Of a DNA stretch of 64,000 bases, positions 1 through 7,313 are shown in pieces. A program made the position numbers and the translations under genes. How positions within the stretch are numbered: the stretch's first letter is position 1; the number at the start of each line of letters is the position of its first letter. The stretch is from NCBI GenBank assembly GCA_019720975.1, contig JAGVSJ010000006.1, positions 17,971 through 81,970 on the forward strand. The letters run 5' to 3'. This stretch comes from Candidatus Sysuiplasma superficiale (GTDB lineage: Archaea > Thermoplasmatota > Thermoplasmata > Sysuiplasmatales > Sysuiplasmataceae). Under the pieces are notes generated by a model. That model did not search any database. It saw nothing but the letters and a program-made list of their open reading frames with translations, and was not told the DNA's origin.

Positions 1-256
1 CAACGATCTCCTCTCCGAAGGTGCTGTCTATGGAAGAGGCGAAGAGAACCGCTGCATCTGACATGTAGAGAGACTGTAACAGCGGTTGCACCCTCTCGGG
101 GTATGTCTGCGGCACGGTGATGCTAACAGCCATATCCCCTTCGCGCTTGTCGAATATCAGCAGATCGCTTGCTGTGCCCTTCTTTGCAATCCTGGAGGCA
201 ATCGAAGAAAGAACTTCGGTAGTATCTCCAACAAATACAACATTTGCGAACCTCAA
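1..256 (-). CDS. EF-Tu/SelB-like translation-factor paralogue (partial, N-terminal part)
   Basis: Not in the ORF track because it runs off the left edge. The minus strand is open from a TTG at 256 with a good ribosome binding site (GGAGGTGG, 268-261) about 5 nt before it, and reads LRFANVVFVGDTTEVLSSIA, then KKGTASDLLIFDKREGD and further on DAAVLFASSIDSTFGEEIV. The KKGT-SD pattern, a conserved P..YPE stretch and the DAA..F...ID.TFGE segment resemble an archaeal EF-Tu/SelB-like family whose N-terminal domain has lost the usual P-loop. I see no GxxxxGK(S/T) motif here. About 85 residues are visible; the EF-Tu domain 2-like part would lie outside the window. Function unknown; family assignment from memory of the pattern. 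Confidence 0.55.
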   Translation of the reverse strand, partial: MRFANVVFVGDTTEVLSSIASRIAKKGTASDLLIFDKREGDMAVSITVPQTYPERVQPLLQSLYMSDAAVLFASSIDSTFGEEIV

Positions 257-379
257 CAGCCCACCTCCACGAACACCGCAGATTGCACGAAGCCCGGAGA
301 ATTGTGACAGAGTGGCAGACAGCATTTATTCATACACATCCACTTTCCTGAACAGTGAGCGCGGTGCAGGACGCGGAAT

Positions 380-1063
380 TCAGCTTTTGGGTTCATTGCA
401 GTTTGGGCACGAGTGCATGAATGCGGGAAATGAAGCGCCGCACTTTTTGCACTTCACCATGTCGGCATGCTGTCTGGATGGACCAGTTGCGGGAGGAACT
501 GTGAACGGCTGTGACTTAACCTGTGACTCGGGCTGCCTTGCCTTTGCCGGCGGCTGGCTCTCCTTCTGCTGCGCCGTCGTATGTGACGGAGGCTGTTCCT
601 GATGCTCGACCGCGCTCTGCGGCATCTGTACACCTGTTGCTCTCAGCTTTACTGCAGAAGCAATCAGAAATATGCCGGGGAGGATACCAAAAAGGATTGA
701 TATGATGCCCCAAATTATCGCCCGCTCCTCCGCAGATGAGAAATGCCCGGTGTCGATGAACGAAGTGACGTGCAGCTTGATGAATGCAACCTCGAGTATA
801 CAAACAAATACCACTGCGATCAGGTAGACGGCAAACCAGAGATAGGAGGTGGAGTAAGAGGCTGCGTTTGGATTCACCAGGACATAACCGGGCGCCGAAT
901 ATTTGAAATAGTAATAGAATGAGATGATCGCAAGAACAACTGCTGCAGGTATCTCAATCAGAGCAACTATCTGCGCCCAGAAGGCGTGACTCCTGGCTTC
1001 TCTGGCAGTAGTCGGCAGCCATGGTGGCGTCTCCTCTGATGTGAAAAAGTTAATCTGGGTCAA
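380..1063 (-). CDS. Three-TM membrane protein with C-terminal zinc ribbon
   Basis: Starts at TTG 1063 behind GGAAGGA. Three hydrophobic segments are clear (around residues 29-50, 70-95 and 113-140), followed by a Pro/Gln/Ser-rich linker and a C-terminal zinc ribbon CKKCGASFPAFMHSCPNC. The architecture places the ribbon on a flexible tether, probably in the cytoplasm. I do not recognise the family and assign no function. A second protein with membrane segments plus a C-terminal zinc ribbon lies at 23586-24614, so this organisation recurs. It is divergent from the nuclease gene at 1194, with 130 nt between them for both promoters. Confidence 0.75.
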   Translation of the reverse strand: MTQINFFTSEETPPWLPTTAREARSHAFWAQIVALIEIPAAVVLAIISFYYYFKYSAPGYVLVNPNAASYSTSYLWFAVYLIAVVFVCILEVAFIKLHVTSFIDTGHFSSAEERAIIWGIISILFGILPGIFLIASAVKLRATGVQMPQSAVEHQEQPPSHTTAQQKESQPPAKARQPESQVKSQPFTVPPATGPSRQHADMVKCKKCGASFPAFMHSCPNCNEPKS

Positions 1064-1116
1064 GACATTCCTTCCCTGTCAGCAGCATTTATTCTGACAT
1101 CTGACCGATTGGACAA

Positions 1117-1131
1117 TCGATATTTATTACT
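1117..1131 (+). promoter_or_regulatory. TATA-like element for the CDIN1-like gene
   Basis: The AT-rich run tcgatatttattac lies about 65 nt before the TTG at 1194, implying a leader of roughly 35-40 nt. The leader contains the ribosome binding site aaggtga at 1183-1189. Confidence 0.4.
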
Positions 1132-1193
1132 ATCTAGTTGTGCAGTAACTGTCCGGAAATGGATGTTCCAGCATACAGAATGAAGGTGAATGT

Positions 1194-1961
1194 TTGAAAA
1201 GAGAACTGTATTCCGAGATATATTATTCGCTGAGAAGGCCAGAAGACATAAAGCCGATGGCTGAAAAGTTCAAACTGCCCGAAGAACTCATGCTCGTCAT
1301 ATACACTCAGAAGACCGTGCGTTATGCCACCAAGGATTACTACCAGATAGTAGAGATGGGGCCGACACTTCTGAAGCGCTGGAAAGCAGGTGAACCAATG
1401 GTCAGGATAGCGAGACGCCTCAACTTTCCGCCAATACTTCTGGGTCTTATACTAATGGGCCAGAACGGTACAGGGCGGAAGAAGTTCTGGAAGATGGTGC
1501 GGGATCCTGACAGCATTCAGGACAGACGGCTCAGATCTGAGATAGCTGCGATAAGAAAAGCAGACATACTTTACTCACCTGAAGGAGCAGAGGTACAGAA
1601 ACAGAGGGGCATAAAGGGGGAAGAAAGGCTTTCCGAATGGCTGACCAGGCATGGCGTCACGTTCAGGACAGAGAAGGATCTTAGGGGGAAATTCCCCAAG
1701 ACGCCAGATTTTCTCCTCGACAAACCAATCGAATTTGATGGTTACTCCATAAAATGGATAGACTCCAAGGCATCGTTCGGTGACGATATAGAAATAAGGA
1801 AGAACAACAGGAGACAGTTTCACCAGTACGTTAGCCTGTTTGGAAAAGGATTTGTGCTCTACTGGTTCGGTTTTCTCGATGACGTTGCGGTCGATGAAAA
1901 TGTAATGATCGGGGATGCAAGAACGCTTGATCGCCTTTCCAAGGTACTTGATAACAGCTAA
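1194..1961 (+). CDS. CDIN1/C15orf41-like TPD-motif nuclease
   Basis: Starts at TTG 1194, four nucleotides after aaggtga. Residues 1-100 are helical and HTH-like (RIARRLNFPPILLG). The C-terminal half has a PD-(D/E)xK-like core: GIKGEERLSEWL at 139-150, KTPDFLL with the TPD signature at 170-172, and WIDSKAS with candidate catalytic D190 and K192, then a beta-rich end. The TPD signature with an N-terminal HTH-like region matches the archaeal/eukaryotic family that includes human CDIN1 (C15orf41), the Codanin-1 partner mutated in congenital dyserythropoietic anaemia I. A DNA or RNA nuclease role is inferred from the fold. It sits 63 nt upstream of a second PD-(D/E)xK-type gene on the same strand. 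Confidence 0.8.
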   Translation: MKRELYSEIYYSLRRPEDIKPMAEKFKLPEELMLVIYTQKTVRYATKDYYQIVEMGPTLLKRWKAGEPMVRIARRLNFPPILLGLILMGQNGTGRKKFWKMVRDPDSIQDRRLRSEIAAIRKADILYSPEGAEVQKQRGIKGEERLSEWLTRHGVTFRTEKDLRGKFPKTPDFLLDKPIEFDGYSIKWIDSKASFGDDIEIRKNNRRQFHQYVSLFGKGFVLYWFGFLDDVAVDENVMIGDARTLDRLSKVLDNS

Positions 1962-2024
1962 AATGACGCAGGATGAGAAAGGAAGGCAATCGTTTTTATC
2001 CAATGTGGTTGAAGTAAACTGCAC

Positions 2025-3008
2025 ATGCGTTCACGCCCGTTCTCAGCAGGAGAAGTGGAAAAGTACAGCTACTGCCCCCTCAGCTGGTGGCTCTCCGGAC
2101 CTGAAGAGGAGATGACAGAGGAATTCAGCGAAGGAAATGCAGCTCACAGTCGACTCAATACGCAGCTCAGCGAACTGTCCGGCCGGCAGAGGGAAGCGGG
2201 CATATACAGCCGAATGATCATGTATTACGCAATTACCGCGACTGTTCTCGCATTCATCGGAATTTCTGTGCTGAAATTTGACCGGAAGACAGCAATATCC
2301 CGAATACTGCTTCTTCTCGCCATTGTCTGGCTCCTGATGGCAATATCCATCCTGTATCTGTCACAGAGGGAGTTCTACAACACAAAGATTATGACTGAGA
2401 GGGTTGTCCTTTTCCTTGCGATTCTTTCAATGGTTCTGTCCATATTATCTGTAACCATACTTCAGGTCAACGCGTTTCTTGCCATGATCCTTGAGAGTGC
2501 TTCATTGTTATGGCTCATCGGAGCATCCTCCTTCCTATATCTTGACCTCTGGTCTGAGAGAAAGGCGGAAATGCTCGGAAGCAATATCAATGTGAACGGC
2601 AAGATCATCTACATCGGAGATGACAGTCACCCTGTCCTCAGTTCTTCAGATGGCAGCCTGTCGGGGCGTCCTGATTTCATAGTTGAGAGGGATGGCATGC
2701 TCATGCCTGTGGAATTCAAATCGGGGAGAGTTCCATCCGGGCCACTGTTTTCCCATATCATGCAGATTTCCGCATATTGTAGGCTCGTCGAGGACAACTT
2801 CGGTTCCAGGCCGGACTATGGTCTCATATATTATGGCAGGAAGAGCTTCACAGTTGATTTTGATGATGAGGTTGAGAAGCTGCTGAAAACAAAACTGGAG
2901 GAGATGAAACGGAGCTGGGAAACTGGGCAGGCACACAGGAATCACAACCGCCCCGGTAAATGTGCCAGATGCTCCAGGCGGGCAAGGTGTCCTGAGAGGC
3001 TTGCCTGA
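2025..3008 (+). CDS. Membrane-embedded Cas4/RecB-like PD-(D/E)xK exonuclease homologue
   Basis: The ends of this 327-aa protein match the Cas4 pattern: N-terminal Cys17 (YSYCPLSWW), His41 after GNAA, SGRPDFI with D217, EFKSG with E230 and K232, QISAY with Q247 and Y251, and a terminal CARCSRRARCP cluster (C313, C316, C322). With Cys17 these give the four cysteines that bind an iron-sulfur cluster in Cas4/AddB-type nucleases. About 110 residues with four strongly hydrophobic helices (about 65-83, 91-113, 126-148, 150-175) are inserted between the His motif and the nuclease core. The ATG start at 2025 has an AT-rich cgtttttatcc upstream and no ribosome binding site, so it may be leaderless. No CRISPR array or cas gene is nearby. 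Role inferred: a membrane-tethered exonuclease. Confidence 0.8.
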   Translation: MRSRPFSAGEVEKYSYCPLSWWLSGPEEEMTEEFSEGNAAHSRLNTQLSELSGRQREAGIYSRMIMYYAITATVLAFIGISVLKFDRKTAISRILLLLAIVWLLMAISILYLSQREFYNTKIMTERVVLFLAILSMVLSILSVTILQVNAFLAMILESASLLWLIGASSFLYLDLWSERKAEMLGSNINVNGKIIYIGDDSHPVLSSSDGSLSGRPDFIVERDGMLMPVEFKSGRVPSGPLFSHIMQISAYCRLVEDNFGSRPDYGLIYYGRKSFTVDFDDEVEKLLKTKLEEMKRSWETGQAHRNHNRPGKCARCSRRARCPERLA

Positions 3009-3010
3009 TC

Positions 3011-3316
3011 CTACTTCTTCATCATCTTCTCAATGGATCTCTGTATTTCGTTGATCTGTTCCTTCATAGAGAGCATTTCAAGCTCGAATGGAGTGAAATC
3101 TCCCCTTTCGAGGAGGCGGTGAGCAATTGTTATTCCAAGGAATATTGCACCTATTACGGCAAGAATAGCGATTGTTACGAGCGAGAAGACAAATAGATAG
3201 AAATTGGCAGCAATCGATGATACTCTGACCAGGCCGGTAAACTGAAGGAACTCGAATATTACCAGTATTGCGATCACCGACATCCAGATTGCTGTCATGA
3301 ATGATATCCTAGGCAT
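3011..3316 (-). CDS. Small two-TM protein with C-terminal coiled coil
   Basis: The ORF track begins at 3364, but ATG 3316 is preferred: it follows GGAGGGAAGGAGCG and overlaps the stop of the upstream gene (TAG 3309-3311), which indicates translational coupling. The 102-aa product has two hydrophobic helices (about 5-25 and 35-65) and ends in a charged helix, ELEMLSMKEQINEIQRSIEK, likely a coiled coil on the cytoplasmic side. Family not recognised. It probably works with the exported protein encoded just upstream. It is convergent with the Cas4-like gene with a gap of only 2 nt. Confidence 0.65.
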   Translation of the reverse strand: MPRISFMTAIWMSVIAILVIFEFLQFTGLVRVSSIAANFYLFVFSLVTIAILAVIGAIFLGITIAHRLLERGDFTPFELEMLSMKEQINEIQRSIEKMMKK

Positions 3317-3800
3317 CGCTCCTTCCCTCCATTGAACTGACATACGGTGTCTGACCAAGTACAATCACATGGAGGCCGTTGCGGGGGATATACTTGACGA
3401 GTGTGCTGCCTGAGGCTGACTCGTTCACAGTAACAGTGGCATTGAAGTAGTAAATGCGACTCGCTGAAAGGTCCAGAGCACTCGAAGTCATATTCAGATG
3501 TTCCGTATGTAACTCGAATCCAAGATAGTAGACATTGTTCCCGTATTTCGAATACTGAAACATCACGCCACTGGCATTCCAGTATGTCACACTGACTGTT
3601 ATGTTCCTGTAAAGATAGGGACCGAGTGCGCCATGTATGAGGAGTGTGATATTGCCGCCATAGTACGCGAGCATCACCGAAGGATAACCCGGATAGCTGC
3701 TCGCCTGCCTAACAGACATTGATGCTGCAGTGTAGATATTGACAGCCACCAGCACAATTACGATGAAAAATATCAGAAAATTTCTGAATCTTCCTGACAT
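3309..3800 (-). CDS. Membrane-anchored extracytoplasmic protein
   Basis: Start set at ATG 3800 (MSGRFRNFL), preceded by GGCAGGTGGCGG, rather than the longer ORF in the track. The roughly 163-aa product has one N-terminal hydrophobic helix (IFFIVIVLVAVNIYTAA), serving as signal or anchor, followed by a beta-rich Ser/Thr/Tyr/Asn-rich domain with several N-x-S/T sites. No enzymatic motif is visible. It is coupled to the downstream two-TM coiled-coil protein. Function unknown. Confidence 0.65.
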   Translation of the reverse strand: MSGRFRNFLIFFIVIVLVAVNIYTAASMSVRQASSYPGYPSVMLAYYGGNITLLIHGALGPYLYRNITVSVTYWNASGVMFQYSKYGNNVYYLGFELHTEHLNMTSSALDLSASRIYYFNATVTVNESASGSTLVKYIPRNGLHVIVLGQTPYVSSMEGRSDA

Positions 3801-3914
3801 GATAACCGCCACCTGCCGTGCATGAACCTTACACCGAAGGTCTTTCCCTGCATTCATTCTGTAAGGAGCACATGGATGGCATATACAATAAAGCTATATT
3901 CGATCTACCATGCC

Positions 3915-4136
3915 CTAAAAATCGAAATCTTCACCGTTCTCTTCGTTGTATGCGCCGTAGATCCGCCTATTCATCAGAGCGGTTATTTCGGGAGTTTTCA
4001 GCTGGAAAAGATCGCACTGGTAATGTGGCCCCACATTTTTCTTCCTAGCTATGCAGTATCCCATGAGCTCGCCCGGATTCCCCTCAGGCCTGTGATCCCA
4101 GTTTATGCACTTGACACACAGATTTGTTTTTTCCAT
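3915..4136 (-). CDS. Small four-cysteine protein (putative metal-binding)
   Basis: A 73-aa ORF with CVKCINWDH, GYCIARKK and YQCDLF: four cysteines in a CxxC-x(n)-C-x(n)-C arrangement that could bind zinc or an iron-sulfur cluster. The tail is acidic and ends NGEDFDF. The ATG is placed 25 nt after a TATA element and has no ribosome binding site, consistent with a leaderless mRNA. Family not recognised. Confidence 0.55.
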   Translation of the reverse strand: MEKTNLCVKCINWDHRPEGNPGELMGYCIARKKNVGPHYQCDLFQLKTPEITALMNRRIYGAYNEENGEDFDF

Positions 4137-4160
4137 GCAGGCGGACCATCAGGTATGCTC

Positions 4161-4170
4161 TATAAAACCA
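4161..4170 (-). promoter_or_regulatory. TATA box of the four-cysteine protein gene
   Basis: Minus-strand gttttata ends 25 nt before the ATG at 4136, the spacing expected for a leaderless archaeal transcript. Confidence 0.5.
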
Positions 4171-4209
4171 TTGCCCGGGTAAAATCAACAATGTAACATT
4201 ACAGCCGAG

Positions 4210-4297
4210 TAGCGGGGGATCGATTTGAACGATCGTTCTTCGGGTAACCCATAATAATTATGAGCCCGACGGGATGTCCTGGCTACCCCACCCCGCT
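4210..4297 (-). tRNA. Initiator tRNA-Met (CAT) with a 13-nt intron
   Basis: Read on the minus strand: acceptor AGCGGGG/CCCCGCT with A73; A1-U72 and three G-C pairs in the anticodon stem (TCGGG/CCCGA) are initiator hallmarks. The D arm resembles the archaeal initiator form GGG-TAGCCAGG. The T arm is GATCG-TTCAAAT-CGATC. The anticodon loop CTCATA is interrupted after position 37 by ATTATTATGGGTT, followed by A38. CTCAT can pair with ATGGG of the intron (5 bp), leaving the 3-nt bulge TTA at the 3' splice site: a relaxed bulge-helix-bulge target for the archaeal splicing endonuclease. The spliced length is 75 nt and no CCA is encoded. Confidence 0.93.
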
Positions 4298-4378
4298 ATA
4301 TGTTGCATGTGAATGGTGCTATCATAATAAACTTTTCATTCAATCAGGTTCAGCGTCAGGATCCGGCAGATGTGAGTT

Positions 4379-4711
4379 TCAGAAGAACTTCCGTATCCTC
4401 ATCAGGTCTTCCAGCGATGCCTTGAACTGGACCTTTTTGGTTGCCCATGCCTTCATTGGACGTATTGTTCCATTGAGCAATCCAGATAACGTCGCTTCAT
4501 CTGATACTATCTTGATATCCGGATTGTCAACACGGCCTTCATGGAAATCCCCCATCACATTATCCTTGAGACTGAAACAGAAGCTCCTTCCGTCTTTAAG
4601 TTCTATCTGGACTGTTCTCGTCATGCCCTCAAGCTCCTTCTTGAGAGTGTTATCCCTGGCAACTCTTGCATTGAACTTGTCTATCGCACCGTTAATTAGA
4701 TCCTCTATCAT
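4379..4711 (-). CDS. SCP2 sterol-carrier-family protein
   Basis: 110 aa. The C-terminal half has the SCP2 pattern: hydrophobic strands, DNPDIKIVSDEATLSGLLNG, then KKVQFKASLEDLMRIRKFF. The family binds lipids or acyl chains in a hydrophobic tunnel; its archaeal ligand is unknown. The ATG follows GGGTGAA. The gene lies 4 nt downstream of the RNase HII gene on the same strand, so they are probably co-transcribed, although no functional link is obvious. The initiator tRNA gene follows on the same strand. Confidence 0.82.
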   Translation of the reverse strand: MIEDLINGAIDKFNARVARDNTLKKELEGMTRTVQIELKDGRSFCFSLKDNVMGDFHEGRVDNPDIKIVSDEATLSGLLNGTIRPMKAWATKKVQFKASLEDLMRIRKFF

Positions 4712-4715
4712 CGGT

Positions 4716-5357
4716 TCACCCGAATTCGTTCAGGTTTTTAATCCTGATGAAAGATATTATCCTTTTGGAGGTTTCCCAGCTCCTGCGGCAATAAGGGGGC
4801 AGAACACCATTCTTTCTTACATAGGACGAGATGAAGTCGATTGTCGCTGAATCTCCGGGATAGCCGCTTCCGATATCTTCACCAAGTTCTTCTGCTATCT
4901 CACTTATGATCCTGTCCCTGGTGACCTTTGCAACGATGGAGGCAGCCGAAACTGCAGGATAGCGGATGTCAGCCCTGTGCTCAGCTACCACCTTCCTGCC
5001 CGTAATGCGACACATCTCAGCTGAAAAACGCTTACAGTCAACGTCGGGAGCATCGACAAATGCCACCTCCGAATCAAAATGCCTGATAAGCGATGCAAAA
5101 TGCAGCAGTTCAAGCCTGTTAAGCGAAGAATGAGCGACAGCCATGTCGATTTCTTCAGGCCAGACGACTGAGATTCGCCAGCTGGAAATGCTGCCAAGAC
5201 TCCTGAAGATCGCATTCCTTCTCTCTTCGGACAACTGTTTCGAATCTCTGACGCCGATGGATACAAGTTTCTCTGTGTCACCCAGGAGAGCACAGAGGAC
5301 CATGGGACCAATCACCGGTCCTCTTCCTGCTTCATCCGCGCCGAGCTGGTAGACCAT
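4716..5357 (-). CDS. rnhB: Ribonuclease HII
   Basis: Removes RNA from RNA/DNA hybrids, including Okazaki primers and misincorporated ribonucleotides. Start chosen at ATG 5357 (MVYQLGADEAGRGP) because the family begins a few residues before this motif; the track ORF adds 38 unlikely residues. The DEDD catalytic set is visible: D8 and E9 in GADEAGRG, D102 in VDAPD, D148 in VAKVTRD. The 213-aa length is normal for archaeal RNase HII. A second, RNase HIII-type enzyme is encoded at 28575-29456. Confidence 0.95.
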   Translation of the reverse strand: MVYQLGADEAGRGPVIGPMVLCALLGDTEKLVSIGVRDSKQLSEERRNAIFRSLGSISSWRISVVWPEEIDMAVAHSSLNRLELLHFASLIRHFDSEVAFVDAPDVDCKRFSAEMCRITGRKVVAEHRADIRYPAVSAASIVAKVTRDRIISEIAEELGEDIGSGYPGDSATIDFISSYVRKNGVLPPYCRRSWETSKRIISFIRIKNLNEFG

Positions 5358-5734
5358 TTGCACACCGCTGCTGAGACCTGATGATTGCGTATTAACTGAT
5401 AAAGATATATGCGGCCAATTCCCGACTCCTTTGAGCTCACATTCAATTGAATCCCTTCTGTTGACAATCAATGTCGTTATGACAGACAGATGTTCCGGAT
5501 GAACAACCGTCAGGTGTCATCACAGAGAGTGTGACTCCCGGGCGGAATGACTTTGCGCCTGACCGTAAGCAAAATGGAGCAGGGCTGTCTTGTGATCAGG
5601 GCGAAAGACGCGGAAATCCAAATAACGCGGCATACAAACTGGCTCTTCCGCCGGCAAATTTTAAAAGCATGTTGTCCGTATGACTCATAGAAACATTCAT
5701 TGCCCGGTGAACTTACAGTGAAAAAGGATGCACA
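5358..5734. other. Intergenic region between divergent rnhB and TPR gene
   Basis: 377 nt without a convincing ORF on either strand. It should hold the rnhB promoter on the minus side and, on the plus side, an AT-rich caaattttaaaag element (about 5654-5666) that could serve the TPR gene. I found no RNA gene or repeat. Confidence 0.4.
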
Positions 5735-6238
5735 GTGATTGAAATGTCAGAGGATGCAAAAAAGGAGCTTGAAGACGGAATTCAACTGCTGAATGAGGGA
5801 AGGGCCGAGGAAGCGATAAAGAAATTCTCGAAGGTGACCAAGATAGATCCAAAGAACGCCGAAGCCTACTTCTGGAAGGCAGAGGCATCCCTGGCTCTGT
5901 CACAGGTGACGGTGGAAGAGATACTCGCACTGTACAAGAAGGCAATAGAGTACGATCCGAATAATGCGTATTACCAGAGCTCTCTTGGATTTTTCTGCGC
6001 CGAGAATGGAAGGTTCAATGAGGCAGAGGCTGCGTACAACCGTGCCGCAGAGCTAGATCCGGAGTCCTCATCACAGTTTTACTCTGAATTTGCCTCGGAA
6101 TATGCAAGAAAAGCGCCTGTATTCATGGAACGTTTCCTTGACGAAAAAACAAGAGAGATGATTCAGAAGAAGGCGCTCAAATATGCCCTGAAATCGATAA
6201 TGATGGATGAGGAGACAGCAAAGAAGTTACTTGTATGA
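5735..6238 (+). CDS. Tetratricopeptide-repeat protein
   Basis: 167 aa; GTG start at 5735 after AAAGGATG (an ATG three codons later is possible). At least three TPR units are visible: DGIQLLNEGRAEEAIKKFSK, AEAYFWKAEASLAL...ALYKKAIEYDPNN and YYQSSLGFFCAENGRFNEAEAAYNRAAELDP, followed by a basic helical tail. The repeats usually form a protein-binding solenoid. No signal peptide, so it is cytoplasmic; the partner is unknown. The 45-aa zinc-finger ORF starts 21 nt downstream and may be co-transcribed. Confidence 0.85.
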   Translation: MIEMSEDAKKELEDGIQLLNEGRAEEAIKKFSKVTKIDPKNAEAYFWKAEASLALSQVTVEEILALYKKAIEYDPNNAYYQSSLGFFCAENGRFNEAEAAYNRAAELDPESSSQFYSEFASEYARKAPVFMERFLDEKTREMIQKKALKYALKSIMMDEETAKKLLV

Positions 6239-6258
6239 CGTGCCGGGGATGACCTCGT

Positions 6259-6396
6259 TTGAATCTTGAAGGCTTTTGCCACATTTGCGGGGCCACAGCC
6301 GCTCTCACCTGCAGGTTGTGCGGGAGACTGACCTGTCGATCGCACCTTGATAGAAGCGGTATCTGTTCAAGTTGTGCGAAAGGGAGGAGTGTGTAA
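6259..6396 (+). CDS. 45-aa HIT/B-box-like zinc-finger protein
   Basis: Missing from the ORF track because of its size. TTG start at 6259, TAA at 6394-6396. The product is almost all finger: CHICGATAALTCRLCGRLTC, then SHLDRSGICSSCAKGR. The spacing CxxC-x8-CxxC-x4-C..H-x6-CxxC provides seven Cys and a well-placed His, enough for two cross-braced zinc sites as in zf-HIT or B-box fingers. It lies 21 nt after the TPR gene on the same strand, in a region otherwise empty on the plus strand. A weak GGGGATGA precedes the start. Role unknown; protein- or RNA-binding is plausible. Confidence 0.72.
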   Translation: MNLEGFCHICGATAALTCRLCGRLTCRSHLDRSGICSSCAKGRSV

Positions 6397-6426
6397 ACCG
6401 CTCGACTGAGGTCTGTTTTGCCTCCC

Positions 6427-7116
6427 TTATACCTTGAAGCCGAGCCATCTGAGACCCTCCACGAATCCCTTGCCATGCTCTGCCTCTGCACTGTAATCGG
6501 CCGCTTCTTTCACACTGTCAGGCGCATTCCCAACAGCGATGCCGTACCTGCACCCTTTCAGCATTTCGATATCGTTTTCTCCGTCCCCGAAAGCGGCCAT
6601 TTCCTCAACATCAAGGCCCATTACAGATGCTGCCCTCCTGACGGCTCCGAATTTGAGATAGTTATTGCTCTCTATGTGTATCGCAAAACCGCTGTATTCC
6701 ACATGAACACTGAAGGGTTTCAGAATCCTTCTGACAATGTCAGGATCCACATTTGGTTCAAGTGCTATCTCTGTAACTCTCCATCTGTCGGTGAAAAGTC
6801 TCTCCACCTTCATCTGCTTTCTCAGGAAATCGTATGCCTTCTGAGGTTCCTGCACACTGTTGAGATATTCAACCTTCTGGTTGTAGTAGAGTATGCCTCC
6901 GTTTTCTGCAACTATCGCTCCGTCGAGACCTATCATCTTAAGGAAAGAGTAGGCTATTGGCAGAACGTTGCCTGTTGCAAGTATAACCCTGATGCCGCTG
7001 TCAGCAACCTTTCTCAAAGCTGCAGCCGCGTCGAAATCCAGTCGCCTGTTTCTGTCTGTCAGGGTACCATCGATGTCAGTGACTATCCCCTTTATCCCAG
7101 AAATCTTTGCCTTCAA
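6427..7116 (-). CDS. pgp: Phosphoglycolate phosphatase, archaeal HAD type
   Basis: Hydrolyses 2-phosphoglycolate to glycolate. HAD motif I is TDIDGTLTD, motif II lies in ILATGN, and motif III/IV is AAFGDGENDIEML. The C2-type cap between them matches the archaeal family of about 225-230 aa, close to sucrose-phosphate phosphatases. Start placed at TTG 7116 after GGAGGGATTAACAA; the track ORF begins 60 codons earlier with unlikely sequence. Other small sugar-phosphate or phosphoserine-like substrates cannot be excluded. Confidence 0.85.
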   Translation of the reverse strand: MKAKISGIKGIVTDIDGTLTDRNRRLDFDAAAALRKVADSGIRVILATGNVLPIAYSFLKMIGLDGAIVAENGGILYYNQKVEYLNSVQEPQKAYDFLRKQMKVERLFTDRWRVTEIALEPNVDPDIVRRILKPFSVHVEYSGFAIHIESNNYLKFGAVRRAASVMGLDVEEMAAFGDGENDIEMLKGCRYGIAVGNAPDSVKEAADYSAEAEHGKGFVEGLRWLGFKV

Positions 7117-7258
7117 ATTGTTAATCCCTCCGGAACGCTCCCTGAGCGCTGTGCTCCGGGTGGCTGTTTGGCTGCCTGAATGTGACCCTTCAGGTTCCAT
7201 CATGCAGAATGCCCTGCTGCCCAGCCGGGCATCCTGAATGCTTGAGGCTATTGCTGAC

Positions 7259-7273
7259 TCAGATATATATTTG
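7259..7273 (+). promoter_or_regulatory. TATA-like element upstream of nac
   Basis: tcagatatatatttg lies about 43 nt upstream of the nac ATG. It would give a short leader of about 15-20 nt. Confidence 0.4.
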
Positions 7274-7313
7274 AGGAACTGCTTTTGTACGTGCACTGTG
7301 TTTCAGTGATTGT

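Noticed and set aside
117-602. 161-aa plus-strand ORF
   Set aside because: Lies opposite the EF-Tu-like and zinc-ribbon genes, has no domain and no ribosome binding site; an antisense shadow.
2025-3008. CRISPR-Cas locus because of the Cas4-like gene
   Set aside because: No repeat-spacer array, cas1, cas2 or effector gene is seen nearby, and the gene has its own membrane architecture.
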